A DNA stretch of 64,000 nt from Streptomyces himalayensis subsp. himalayensis (GTDB lineage: Bacteria > Actinomycetota > Actinomycetes > Streptomycetales > Streptomycetaceae): positions 62,001-126,000 of the forward strand of contig NZ_JACEHE010000012.1 of the NCBI RefSeq assembly GCF_013778455.1, read 5' to 3'. The notes under the pieces are model-generated. The model ran no database searches and was not told the origin of the DNA. It saw only the letters and a list, made by a program, of their open reading frames with translations. Below are positions 32,333 to 46,407 of this stretch, one piece after another. Numbering within the stretch: the stretch's first letter is position 1; each line of letters opens with the position of its first letter. The position numbers were made by a program, and so were the translations under genes.

Positions 32333-32719
32333 ATGGCGAAGCTCAGCCAGGAAGACCTGCTCGCGCAGTTCGAGGAGATGACCCTCATCGAGCTCTCCGA
32401 GTTCGTGAAGGCCTTCGAGGAGAAGTTCGACGTCACCGCCGCCGCCCCGGTCGCCGTTGCCGCCGCCGGTGCCCCGGGTGCCCCGGCCGCCGAGGCCGCT
32501 GAGGAGAAGGACGAGTTCGACGTCATCCTCACCGGCGCCGGCGACAAGAAGATCCAGGTCATCAAGGTCGTGCGCGAGCTGACCTCCCTGGGCCTGAAGG
32601 AGGCCAAGGACCTCGTGGACGGCGCTCCGAAGCCGGTCCTCGAGAAGGTTGCCAAGGACGCCGCCGAGAAGGCCGCCGAGTCCCTCAAGGGCGCCGGCGC
32701 CTCCGTCGAGGTCAAGTGA
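32333..32719 (+). CDS. rplL: 50S ribosomal protein L7/L12
   Basis: 128 aa from ATG 32333 (GGAAGGA upstream). N-terminal dimerisation region MAKLSQEDLLAQFEEMTLIE, Ala/Pro-rich hinge, and C-terminal factor-binding domain KKIQVIKVVRELTSLGLKEA then KDLVDGAPK. Binds EF-G and EF-Tu, both encoded downstream. Confidence 0.97.
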   Translation: MAKLSQEDLLAQFEEMTLIELSEFVKAFEEKFDVTAAAPVAVAAAGAPGAPAAEAAEEKDEFDVILTGAGDKKIQVIKVVRELTSLGLKEAKDLVDGAPKPVLEKVAKDAAEKAAESLKGAGASVEVK

Positions 32720-32810
32720 CCCGACGAGCCGTTGCGACGCGCCGCTAGGCGCGGACCGGCTCGGCTCGCGCGTGCGGGCGCTGTCAAAGCGCTGTTGACG
32801 CATACGCACT

Positions 32811-32844
32811 GAAGGGCGATCACCCATCCGGGTGGTCGCCCTTC
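32811..32844 (+). terminator. Terminator or attenuator between rplL and rpoB
   Basis: 15-base arms 32811-32825 and 32830-32844 with one G-U type mismatch, loop atcc. In other bacteria partial readthrough here links rplJL to rpoBC. Confidence 0.8.
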
Positions 32845-33091
32845 GGCGTTCCCGGCCTCCCGGGAGGGCAGCCTTGCGCTGTCGGCCGCGACGAGTATGG
32901 TGATCTTCGTTGCGCCTCCGGCCGCCGGGTGAGGGGCTCCACGTGACAATGGCAGCACCCGGTTCGGGCTTGGAAGGCCTTGACGAACTGCACGCAGCGC
33001 GCAATTCTCAGGACGCGTCGTCACAACGGTCCATATCCGAGGCATGGATCGACGGCGAAGAGGGCAGTATCGATGTGCACTGAAGGCGTGG

Positions 33092-33137
33092 CTTGCCGCA
33101 GGTGTTGAGAACAACTTGCCGCAGGTGTTGAGAACAA
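33092..33137 (+). repeat. 23-bp perfect tandem duplication upstream of rpoB
   Basis: 33092-33114 and 33115-33137 are identical 23-base units beginning cttgccgcaggtgttgagaa. They end 23 bases before the -35 hexamer of the predicted rpoB promoter. Confidence 0.95.
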
Positions 33138-33160
33138 TGAGGGTCTCCCAAAACCCGCAC

Positions 33161-33189
33161 TGGACATCAGTGGGCCGAGTGGCTACACT
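33161..33189 (+). promoter_or_regulatory. Predicted rpoB promoter
   Basis: TGGACA (33161-33166), exact 17-base spacer, TACACT (33184-33189), close to vegetative consensus and about 160 bases before the rpoB TTG. A second candidate farther upstream is TTGACG at 32980-32985. The 633-bp rplL-rpoB gap otherwise holds only the hairpin and duplication listed separately. Confidence 0.65.
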
Positions 33190-33352
33190 GACCCTTTGCG
33201 CTGCCTGTTAGCTGCCTCCTGCCCGTCACCAGGGGCATGCCCATGTATGAGCACAGTGGACCGAAGCCACCCCGCCTGGGGTTCTCTGTCCCTGTACCCA
33301 GCGTGGGACCGGTACGCGCGTAGTGAGTCCGAGCCCTCGGAAGGACCCCCTC

Positions 33353-36300
33353 TTGGCCGCCTCGCGCACTGCCTCGACCGCGAATACGAACAACGGCGCC
33401 AGCACCGCCCCGCTGCGCATCTCCTTTGCAAAGATCAAGGAGCCCCTCGAGGTTCCGAACCTTCTTGCTCTGCAGACCGAGAGCTTTGACTGGCTGCTCG
33501 GCAATGACGCGTGGAAGGCTCGTGTCGAGGCGGCTTTGGAAAGCGGACAGGACGTCCCCACCAAGTCCGGTCTGGAGGAGATCTTCGAGGAGATCTCCCC
33601 GATCGAGGACTTCTCCGGGTCGATGTCGCTGACCTTCCGCGACCACCGCTTCGAGCCCCCGAAGAACTCCATCGACGAGTGCAAGGAGCGCGACTTCACC
33701 TACGCGGCTCCGCTGTTCGTCACTGCGGAATTCACCAACAACGAGACCGGTGAGATCAAGTCTCAGACGGTCTTCATGGGTGACTTCCCCCTCATGACCA
33801 ACAAGGGCACCTTCGTCATCAACGGCACCGAGCGTGTCGTCGTGTCGCAGCTGGTCCGATCGCCCGGTGTCTACTTCGACTCCTCCATCGACAAGACGTC
33901 CGACAAGGACATCTTCTCGGCCAAGGTCATCCCGTCCCGTGGTGCCTGGCTGGAGATGGAGATCGACAAGCGCGACATGGTCGGTGTCCGCATCGACCGC
34001 AAGCGCAAGCAGTCCGTGACCGTTCTGCTCAAGGCGCTCGGCTGGACCACCGAGCAGATCCTCGAGGAGTTCGGCGAGTACGAGTCCATGCGCGCCACCC
34101 TGGAGAAGGACCACACCCAGGGCCAGGACGACGCGCTGCTCGACATCTACCGCAAGCTGCGTCCGGGCGAGCCCCCGACCCGTGAGGCCGCGCAGACGCT
34201 GCTCGAGAACCTCTACTTCAACCCCAAGCGCTACGACCTCGCCAAGGTCGGCCGCTACAAGGTCAACAAGAAGCTGGGCGGCGACGCCCCGCTGGACGCC
34301 GGGATCCTGACCGTCGAGGACATCATCTCGACGATCAAGTACCTGGTGAAGCTGCACGCCGGTGAGACCGAGACGGTCATGGGCGACAACAACGCCTCGA
34401 TCGTCGTCGAGACCGACGACATCGACCACTTCGGCAACCGTCGTCTGCGCAACGTCGGCGAGCTCATCCAGAACCAGGTCCGCACGGGTCTGGCTCGAAT
34501 GGAGCGCGTCGTGCGCGAGCGCATGACGACTCAGGACGTCGAGGCGATCACGCCGCAGACGCTGATCAACATCCGGCCGGTCGTCGCCTCCATCAAGGAG
34601 TTCTTCGGCACCAGCCAGCTGTCCCAGTTCATGGACCAGAACAACCCGCTGTCGGGTCTCACCCACAAGCGCCGTCTGTCGGCTCTTGGCCCGGGTGGTC
34701 TGTCCCGTGAGCGGGCCGGCTTCGAGGTCCGTGACGTGCACCCGTCCCACTACGGACGCATGTGCCCGATCGAGACCCCTGAAGGCCCGAACATCGGGCT
34801 GATCGGTTCGCTCGCCTCGTACGGCCGCGTCAACGCGTTCGGCTTCGTCGAGACGCCGTACCGCAAGGTCACCGACGGCCAGGTCACCGACGAGGTGGAC
34901 TACCTGACCGCCGACGAGGAGGACCGCTTCGTCATCGCGCAGGCCAACGCGCCGCTGACCGACGAGCTCCGGTTCGCCGAGGCCCGCGTGCTGGTCCGCC
35001 GCCGTGGCGGCGAGGTCGACTACGTCGCGCCCGATGACGTGGACTACATGGACGTCTCGCCGCGCCAGATGGTGTCGGTCGCGACCGCCATGATCCCGTT
35101 CCTCGAGCACGACGACGCCAACCGTGCCCTCATGGGCGCGAACATGATGCGTCAGGCCGTGCCCCTGATTAAGTCCGAGGCACCGCTCGTCGGCACCGGC
35201 ATGGAGTACCGCTGCGCGGTCGACGCCGGCGATGTGCTGAAGGCCGAGAAGGACGGTGTGGTCCAGGAGGTCTCCGCGGACTACATCACCACCGCCAACG
35301 ACGACGGCACGTACACCACGTACCGCCTCGCCAAGTTCTCGCGCTCCAACCAGGGCACCTCCGTCAACCAGAAGGTTGTCGTGGACGAGGGCGACCGGAT
35401 CGTCACCGGCCAGGTGCTGGCCGACGGTCCGGCGACCGAGAACGGCGAGATGGCGCTCGGCAAGAACCTGCTCGTGGCGTTCATGCCGTGGGAGGGTCAC
35501 AACTACGAGGACGCGATCATCCTGTCGCAGCGCCTCGTGCAGGACGACGTCCTCTCCTCGATCCACATCGAGGAGCACGAGGTCGACGCCCGTGACACCA
35601 AGCTCGGCCCCGAGGAGATCACCCGGGACATCCCGAACGTCTCCGAGGAGGTCCTCGCCGACCTCGACGAGCGCGGCATCATCCGCATCGGTGCCGAGGT
35701 CATCGCCGGTGACATCCTCGTCGGCAAGGTCACGCCCAAGGGTGAGACCGAGCTGACCCCCGAGGAGCGTCTGCTGCGCGCGATCTTCGGTGAGAAGGCC
35801 CGTGAGGTCCGCGACACCTCGCTGAAGGTGCCGCACGGCGAGACCGGCAAGGTCATCGGCGTCCGCGTCTTCGACCGCGAGGAGGGCGACGAGCTTCCGC
35901 CCGGTGTGAACCAGCTGGTGCGCGTGTACGTGGCGCAGAAGCGCAAGATCACCGACGGTGACAAGCTCGCCGGCCGTCACGGCAACAAGGGTGTCATCTC
36001 GAAGATCCTGCCGATCGAGGACATGCCGTTCCTGGAGGACGGCACCCCGGTCGACATCATCCTCAACCCGCTGGGTGTCCCGTCCCGAATGAACCCGGGA
36101 CAGGTCCTGGAGATCCACCTCGGCTGGCTCGCCAGCCAGGGCTGGGACGTCTCCGGCCTGGCGGACGAGTGGGCGGAGCGCCTGCAGGTCATCGGCGCCG
36201 ACCAGGTCGACCCGCGTACGAACGTGGCGACCCCGGTCTTCGACGGTGCCCGCGAGGACGAGCTGGCCGGTCTGCTGGAGCACACCATCCCGAACCGCGA

Positions 36301-36841
36301 CGGCAACCGGATGGTCCTGCCGTCCGGCAAGGCGCGGCTGTTCGACGGCCGCTCCGGTGAGCCGTTCCCGGACCCGATCTCCGTCGGGTACATGTACATC
36401 CTCAAGCTGCACCACCTGGTCGACGACAAGCTGCACGCCCGCTCGACCGGCCCGTACTCGATGATCACCCAGCAGCCGCTGGGTGGTAAGGCTCAGTTCG
36501 GTGGCCAGCGCTTCGGTGAGATGGAGGTGTGGGCGCTGGAGGCTTACGGCGCCGCGTACGCCCTCCAGGAGCTGCTGACCATCAAGTCCGACGACGTCAC
36601 CGGCCGCGTGAAGGTCTACGAGGCCATCGTCAAGGGCGAGAACATCCCCGAGCCCGGCATCCCCGAGTCCTTCAAGGTGCTCATCAAGGAGATGCAGTCC
36701 CTGTGCCTCAACGTGGAGGTGCTGTCCTCGGACGGCATGTCCATCGAGATGCGCGACACCGACGAGGACGTCTTCCGCGCCGCGGAGGAGCTCGGCATCG
36801 ACCTGTCCCGGCGCGAGCCGAGCAGCGTCGAAGAGGTCTGA
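33353..36841 (+). CDS. rpoB: RNA polymerase subunit beta
   Basis: About 1162 aa from a TTG start (LAASRTASTANTNN), chosen over the longer GTG frame at 33323 because GGAAGG is well spaced and known Streptomyces RpoB proteins begin there. The rifampicin region QLSQFMDQNNPLSGLTHKRR then LSALGPGG shows the unmutated sequence. PEGPNIGLI and the C-terminal LGGKAQFGGQRFGEMEVWAL are conserved core motifs. Forms an operon with rpoC 94 bases downstream. Confidence 0.98.
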   Translation: MAASRTASTANTNNGASTAPLRISFAKIKEPLEVPNLLALQTESFDWLLGNDAWKARVEAALESGQDVPTKSGLEEIFEEISPIEDFSGSMSLTFRDHRFEPPKNSIDECKERDFTYAAPLFVTAEFTNNETGEIKSQTVFMGDFPLMTNKGTFVINGTERVVVSQLVRSPGVYFDSSIDKTSDKDIFSAKVIPSRGAWLEMEIDKRDMVGVRIDRKRKQSVTVLLKALGWTTEQILEEFGEYESMRATLEKDHTQGQDDALLDIYRKLRPGEPPTREAAQTLLENLYFNPKRYDLAKVGRYKVNKKLGGDAPLDAGILTVEDIISTIKYLVKLHAGETETVMGDNNASIVVETDDIDHFGNRRLRNVGELIQNQVRTGLARMERVVRERMTTQDVEAITPQTLINIRPVVASIKEFFGTSQLSQFMDQNNPLSGLTHKRRLSALGPGGLSRERAGFEVRDVHPSHYGRMCPIETPEGPNIGLIGSLASYGRVNAFGFVETPYRKVTDGQVTDEVDYLTADEEDRFVIAQANAPLTDELRFAEARVLVRRRGGEVDYVAPDDVDYMDVSPRQMVSVATAMIPFLEHDDANRALMGANMMRQAVPLIKSEAPLVGTGMEYRCAVDAGDVLKAEKDGVVQEVSADYITTANDDGTYTTYRLAKFSRSNQGTSVNQKVVVDEGDRIVTGQVLADGPATENGEMALGKNLLVAFMPWEGHNYEDAIILSQRLVQDDVLSSIHIEEHEVDARDTKLGPEEITRDIPNVSEEVLADLDERGIIRIGAEVIAGDILVGKVTPKGETELTPEERLLRAIFGEKAREVRDTSLKVPHGETGKVIGVRVFDREEGDELPPGVNQLVRVYVAQKRKITDGDKLAGRHGNKGVISKILPIEDMPFLEDGTPVDIILNPLGVPSRMNPGQVLEIHLGWLASQGWDVSGLADEWAERLQVIGADQVDPRTNVATPVFDGAREDELAGLLEHTIPNRDGNRMVLPSGKARLFDGRSGEPFPDPISVGYMYILKLHHLVDDKLHARSTGPYSMITQQPLGGKAQFGGQRFGEMEVWALEAYGAAYALQELLTIKSDDVTGRVKVYEAIVKGENIPEPGIPESFKVLIKEMQSLCLNVEVLSSDGMSIEMRDTDEDVFRAAEELGIDLSRREPSSVEEV

Positions 36842-36935
36842 CGGGTCTGGCCGGGGCCTCCCTGAGGTCCCGGCCACGCCCCGGACCCGTACAGACCATT
36901 GATTGAGACACGACCCTGAGAGGGATTGACGCATA

Positions 36936-40835
<3,900 letters not shown>

Positions 40836-40852
40836 GCGGGTCGCTTGAGTCG

Positions 40853-40884
40853 AAGGGCGGCCACCCCTCGGGGTGGCCGCCCTT
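40853..40884 (+). terminator. rpoBC terminator
   Basis: Perfect 14-base arms 40853-40866 and 40871-40884 with CTCG loop, then tcgg. Eighteen bases past rpoC. Confidence 0.85.
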
Positions 40885-41017
40885 TCGGCGTTGCCGTCGC
40901 CGTTGCCTGCCGCCGTTGCCTGCCGTCGTCGTTGACGCTGCCGCCGCCCCTGTGGGCACGGCCCACGACGTGCCCACAGCGGCCGCCGGACGCCTGTCCA
41001 CAGCGGCGCCGGGACGC

Positions 41018-41103
41018 CTGCCCGCAGCGGTGTGGGACGTCTTCCCACAGTGGTGCTGCGGGCGCCGGACGGCTGCCCGCAGCGGTGTGGGACGTCTTCC
41101 CAC
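41018..41103. repeat. 31-bp direct repeat family between rpoC and rpsL
   Basis: 41018-41048 and 41073-41103 are identical over 31 bases, starting ctgcccgcagcggtgtggga. Two weaker copies of the first part (cctgtccacagcgg, gacgcctgcccgcagcgg) lie just upstream from 40992. The rest of 40885-41157 is GC-rich and shows no gene. Confidence 0.85.
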
Positions 41104-41157
41104 GGTGGGGCCTGCGGAATGCCTGCGTGCCGCAGCGGTAGCGTCAGGGCATTTGTT

Positions 41158-41186
41158 TTGACCGGAGTGGATGCGATAGGTACGCT
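41158..41186 (+). promoter_or_regulatory. Predicted rpsL (str operon) promoter
   Basis: TTGACC (41158-41163), exact 17-base spacer, TACGCT (41181-41186). About 195 bases before rpsL, leaving a long leader. Confidence 0.65.
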
Positions 41187-41381
41187 CAGACCTTGTGCCT
41201 GGGGTGTGCCCTGGCTCCCGTGCGTGCCTGCAACCGTAGGGGAAGCCGTAAGCGCCGCACCGCAATCTGCCGCCCTCTCCGCCTCGCAGCGGGGGTCTGC
41301 AGTATTCGACACACCCGACCGCGTGGGTCGGCGACGTTCCAGGTTAGCTTTACTACTCGGCACACAGAAACCGGAGAAGTA

Positions 41382-41753
41382 GTGCCTACGATCCAGCAGC
41401 TGGTCCGGAAGGGCCGGCAGGACAAGGTCGAGAAGAACAAGACGCCCGCACTGGACGGTTCCCCCCAGCGCCGTGGCGTCTGCACGCGTGTGTTCACGAC
41501 CACCCCGAAGAAGCCGAACTCGGCCCTGCGTAAGGTCGCGCGTGTGCGTCTGACCAGTGGGATCGAGGTCACCGCTTACATTCCGGGTGAGGGACACAAC
41601 CTGCAGGAGCACTCCATCGTGCTCGTGCGTGGCGGCCGTGTGAAGGACCTGCCTGGTGTTCGCTACAAGATCATCCGCGGATCCCTCGACACCCAGGGTG
41701 TCAAGAACCGCAAGCAGGCCCGCAGCCGCTACGGCGCCAAGAAGGAGAAGTAA
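41382..41753 (+). CDS. rpsL: 30S ribosomal protein S12
   Basis: 123 aa, GTG at 41382 with GGAGAAG upstream; the longer open frame is leader. PTIQQLVRKGRQDKVEKNKT, TTTPKKPNSALRKVARVRLT and GGRVKDLPGVRYK are conserved. Both lysines where streptomycin-resistance changes arise (KKPNS, GRVKD) are the sensitive type. First gene of rpsL-rpsG-fusA-tuf. Confidence 0.97.
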   Translation: MPTIQQLVRKGRQDKVEKNKTPALDGSPQRRGVCTRVFTTTPKKPNSALRKVARVRLTSGIEVTAYIPGEGHNLQEHSIVLVRGGRVKDLPGVRYKIIRGSLDTQGVKNRKQARSRYGAKKEK

Positions 41754-41755
41754 GA

Positions 41756-42226
41756 ATGCCTCGTAAGGGCCCCGCCCCGAAGCGCCCGGTCATCATCGAC
41801 CCGGTCTACGGTTCTCCTCTGGTGACCTCCCTCATCAACAAGGTGCTGCTGAACGGCAAGCGCTCCACCGCCGAGCGCATCGTGTACGGCGCCATGGAGG
41901 GCCTGCGCGAGAAGACCGGCAACGACCCGATCATCACCCTGAAGCGTGCGCTTGAGAACATCAAGCCCACCCTCGAGGTCAAGTCCCGCCGTGTCGGTGG
42001 CGCGACCTACCAGGTGCCGATCGAGGTCAAGCCCGGCCGCGCCAACACTCTCGCGCTCCGCTGGCTCGTGGGTTACTCCCGTGCCCGTCGCGAGAAGACC
42101 ATGACCGAGCGTCTGCTGAACGAGCTGCTCGATGCCTCCAACGGCCTCGGCGCTGCCGTGAAGAAGCGCGAGGACACCCACAAGATGGCCGAGTCCAACA
42201 AGGCCTTCGCGCACTACCGCTGGTAG
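41756..42226 (+). CDS. rpsG: 30S ribosomal protein S7
   Basis: 156 aa. PRKGPAPKRPVIIDPVYGSP, GGATYQVPIEVKPGRANTLA and HKMAESNKAFAHYRW match the family. Organises the head of the small subunit and often represses the str operon mRNA. Two bases after rpsL. Confidence 0.97.
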   Translation: MPRKGPAPKRPVIIDPVYGSPLVTSLINKVLLNGKRSTAERIVYGAMEGLREKTGNDPIITLKRALENIKPTLEVKSRRVGGATYQVPIEVKPGRANTLALRWLVGYSRARREKTMTERLLNELLDASNGLGAAVKKREDTHKMAESNKAFAHYRW

Positions 42227-42265
42227 TCGCTACCCCATCGAGAACCGAGAGAAGACTGAAGCCTT

Positions 42266-44386
42266 ATGGCTACCACTTCACTTGACCTGGCCAAGGTCCG
42301 CAACATCGGGATCATGGCCCACATCGACGCGGGCAAGACGACGACCACCGAGCGGATCCTGTACTACACCGGCGTCTCGTACAAGATCGGTGAGGTCCAC
42401 GACGGCGCTGCCACGATGGACTGGATGGAGCAGGAGCAGGAGCGTGGCATCACGATCACGTCTGCTGCCACCACCTGTCACTGGCCGCTCGAGAACGTCG
42501 ACCACACGATCAACATCATCGACACCCCGGGCCACGTCGACTTCACCGTCGAGGTGGAGCGCTCGCTGCGCGTGCTCGACGGTGCCGTGACGGTGTTCGA
42601 CGGCGTCGCCGGTGTGGAGCCGCAGTCCGAGACCGTGTGGCGTCAGGCGGACCGCTACGGCGTCCCGCGTATCTGCTTCGTCAACAAGCTCGACCGTACG
42701 GGCGCCGAGTTCCACCGCTGCGTCGACATGATCACGGACCGCCTCGGCGCGACCCCGATCGTGATGCAGCTGCCGATCGGTGCCGAGGCCGACTTCAAGG
42801 GCGTCGTGGACCTGGTCCAGATGAAGGCGCTCGTGTGGTCCGCCGAGACCGCGCTCGGCGAGGCGTACGACGTCGTCGACATCCCGGACACGCACCGCGA
42901 GGCCGCCGACGAGTGGCGCGGCACGCTCCTGGAGACCGTCGCCGAGAACGACGAAGAGATGATGGAGCTGTACCTGGAGGGCGAGGAGCCCACCGTGGAG
43001 CAGCTGTACGCGGCGATCCGTCGCATCACCATCGGCTCCGGCAAGGGCGGCGGCACCACCGTCACCCCCGTGTTCTGCGGTACGGCCTTCAAGAACAAGG
43101 GTGTCCAGCCGCTGCTCGACGCCGTTGTCCGCTACCTTCCGTCGCCGCTCGACATCGAGGCGATCGAGGGCCACGCGGTCAGCGACCCGGAGGAGATCGT
43201 CAAGCGCAAGCCCTCCGAGAGCGAGCCGCTGTCGGCGCTGGCGTTCAAGATCGCGAGCGACCCGCACCTCGGCAAGCTGACCTTCGTCCGGGTGTACTCC
43301 GGCCGCCTCGAGGCGGGTTCTCAGGTGCAGAACTCCGTCAAGGGCAAGAAGGAGCGCATCGGCAAGATCTACCGGATGCACGCCAACAAGCGTGAGGAGA
43401 TCGACTCGGTGGGTGCCGGCGACATCGTCGCCGTCATGGGTCTGAAGCAGACCACCACCGGTGAGACCCTCTGCGACCCGGCGAACCCGGTGATCCTCGA
43501 GTCGATGGACTTCCCGGCCCCGGTCATCCAGGTCGCCATCGAGCCCAAGTCGAAGGGCGACCAGGAGAAGCTGGGCATCGCGATCCAGCGCCTGGCCGAG
43601 GAAGACCCCTCCTTCAAGGTCCACACCGACGAGGAGACCGGCCAGACCATCATCGCGGGCATGGGCGAGCTGCACCTGGACGTGCTGGTCGACCGCATGA
43701 AGCGCGAGTTCAAGGTCGAGGCCAACGTCGGCAAGCCGCAGGTCGCGTACCGCGAGACCCTCCGCAAGGCGGTCGACCGGTACGACTACACCCACAAGAA
43801 GCAGACCGGTGGTTCCGGTCAGTTCGCGAAGGTGCAGATCGCGCTCGAGCCTCTCGAGGGCGACGGCTACGAGTTCGTCAACAAGGTCACCGGTGGCCGT
43901 ATCCCGAAGGAATACATTCCTTCCGTGGACGCGGGCTGCCAGGAGGCCATGGAGTTCGGTGTGCTCGCCGGCTACCCGCTCACGGGTGTCCGCGTGGTCC
44001 TCCTCGACGGTGGCTACCACGAGGTCGACTCCTCCGAGATGGCCTTCAAGGTCGCCGGTTCGATGGCCTTCAAGGAGGCCGCGCGCAAGGCCTCCCCGGC
44101 CCTGCTCGAGCCGATGATGAAGGTCGAGGTGACGACGCCCGAGGACTACATGGGTGACGTCATCGGCGACATCAACTCCCGTCGCGGTCAGATCCAGTCC
44201 ATGGAGGACCGTCACGGTGCCAAGCTCGTCACGGGCCTGGTCCCGCTGTCGGAGATGTTCGGCTACGTCGGCGACCTCCGCAGCAAGACGTCGGGTCGCG
44301 CGAGCTACTCGATGCAGTTCGACTCCTACGCCGAGGTTCCGCGGAACGTCGCCGAGGAGATCATCGCGAAGGCCAAGGGCGAGTAA
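42266..44386 (+). CDS. fusA: Elongation factor G
   Basis: 706 aa translocase GTPase. G1 AHIDAGKTTTTERI, effector/G2 region ERGITITSAATTC, G3 DTPGHVDFTVEV and G4 NKLDRTGAEF are all intact, followed by domains II-V (GMGELHLDVLVDRMKREF in domain III/IV). Full length, no sign of fusidate-resistance changes that I can judge. Confidence 0.98.
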   Translation: MATTSLDLAKVRNIGIMAHIDAGKTTTTERILYYTGVSYKIGEVHDGAATMDWMEQEQERGITITSAATTCHWPLENVDHTINIIDTPGHVDFTVEVERSLRVLDGAVTVFDGVAGVEPQSETVWRQADRYGVPRICFVNKLDRTGAEFHRCVDMITDRLGATPIVMQLPIGAEADFKGVVDLVQMKALVWSAETALGEAYDVVDIPDTHREAADEWRGTLLETVAENDEEMMELYLEGEEPTVEQLYAAIRRITIGSGKGGGTTVTPVFCGTAFKNKGVQPLLDAVVRYLPSPLDIEAIEGHAVSDPEEIVKRKPSESEPLSALAFKIASDPHLGKLTFVRVYSGRLEAGSQVQNSVKGKKERIGKIYRMHANKREEIDSVGAGDIVAVMGLKQTTTGETLCDPANPVILESMDFPAPVIQVAIEPKSKGDQEKLGIAIQRLAEEDPSFKVHTDEETGQTIIAGMGELHLDVLVDRMKREFKVEANVGKPQVAYRETLRKAVDRYDYTHKKQTGGSGQFAKVQIALEPLEGDGYEFVNKVTGGRIPKEYIPSVDAGCQEAMEFGVLAGYPLTGVRVVLLDGGYHEVDSSEMAFKVAGSMAFKEAARKASPALLEPMMKVEVTTPEDYMGDVIGDINSRRGQIQSMEDRHGAKLVTGLVPLSEMFGYVGDLRSKTSGRASYSMQFDSYAEVPRNVAEEIIAKAKGE

Positions 44387-44442
44387 CTCACCGAGTCAGA
44401 CTCAATCGAGTTCACACCTTAGGCTTGACTCCGGAGCCTGCT

Positions 44443-44476
44443 GGGGCATTCCACCGCAACCGCGGCGGAATGCCCC
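44443..44476 (+). terminator. Hairpin between fusA and tuf
   Basis: 15-base arms 44443-44457 and 44462-44476 with one mismatch and loop aacc. Preceded by TAGGCT at 44420-44425, a possible -10 for separate tuf transcription. Likely attenuator in the fusA-tuf gap. Confidence 0.6.
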
Positions 44477-44552
44477 GGGCCCCGGCTTTCCAGCAAAGAT
44501 CACCTGGCGCCGATGAGTAAGGCGTACAGAACCACTCCACAGGAGGACCCCA

Positions 44553-45746
<1,194 letters not shown>

Positions 45747-45792
45747 GTTCCTCACTTCTTGATCGGGGAGACCCGGCGCTCCTAGGGGCATC

Positions 45793-45832
45793 CGAAAGGG
45801 CCCGTACGACTTCGGTCGTGCGGGCCCTTTCG
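45793..45832 (+). terminator. str operon terminator
   Basis: 18-base arms 45793-45810 and 45815-45832 with one G-U type mismatch and a TTCG tetraloop. Marks the end of the rpsL-tuf operon. Confidence 0.9.
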
Positions 45833-45977
45833 CTGTCTCCGACCGGATGGGAGGGGCGCCTCAAAGACTGAAAATTTTTCGGCACTGTAGACCCATTGTT
45901 TCCGGGAAATTATCGCTCCACCATTTGGCACGGCAGTTGACGCATGTATCTGCCGTCCCGACTCGGAGGAGCGTTCC

Positions 45978-46346
45978 ATGGAGAGGTCTGTCCCGCCACG
46001 GCCGAGCCGTAGAGCCGTTCTGGGGTCGGGTGCCGGTGCCGGTGCCGGTGCCGGTGCGGGTGCGGGTGCGGGTGCGGTCGGGTGCCGGTCTCGGAGCCCT
46101 GACGCCGACCGCGCCCGGAACCCTTCCGGGGCTTTCCGCCGTCGCGCAGGCGGCCTCCACGGAACCCGTCCACCGCGACGCAACGTCAACCTCACCGCCA
46201 CCCGGCACACCTTCGCCCAGGCCGGAGTGCACCGCCTCAATTTCTGGATGGTCGACCCGACCGTCGTACTCCAGCGCCTGGTGATCGACACCGGTGGCCT
46301 CATACCCACGTACCTCGGGCCTCTGGAGAGCCACCGCGTGCGCTGA
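45978..46346 (+). pseudogene. Deletion remnant of a Tat-secreted GH115-type glycoside hydrolase
   Basis: ATG with GGAGGAG upstream starts MERSVPPRPSRRAVLG, a twin-arginine signal. The signal's hydrophobic part continues in another frame (GALTPTAPGTLPGLSAVAQA), so a frameshift lies in the GGTGCC repeats. The last 50 residues (NVNLTATRHTFAQAGVHRL, FWMVDPTVVLQRLVIDTGG, YLGPLESHRVR) look like the end of GH115 alpha-glucuronidase-like enzymes. The catalytic body of several hundred residues is missing. Family identity is from memory of the WMVDPTVV motif. Confidence 0.6.
46029..46076 (+). repeat. Hexanucleotide repeat in the remnant signal peptide
   Basis: Eight tandem hexamers: four GGTGCC then four GGTGCG, encoding Gly-Ala pairs. 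Likely slippage site that shifted or lengthened the Tat signal. Confidence 0.9.
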
Positions 46347-46407
46347 CCAGCACCACTCGCCCGTACTACCCGTACCGGCGAACAATCCGTACCGACGAAG
46401 GAAGAAC

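Noticed and set aside
46294..46407. Upstream extension of the xylanase frame to 46294
   Set aside because: The extension overlaps the GH115 remnant and precedes the signal peptide; ATG 46408 has the RBS and a proper signal start.
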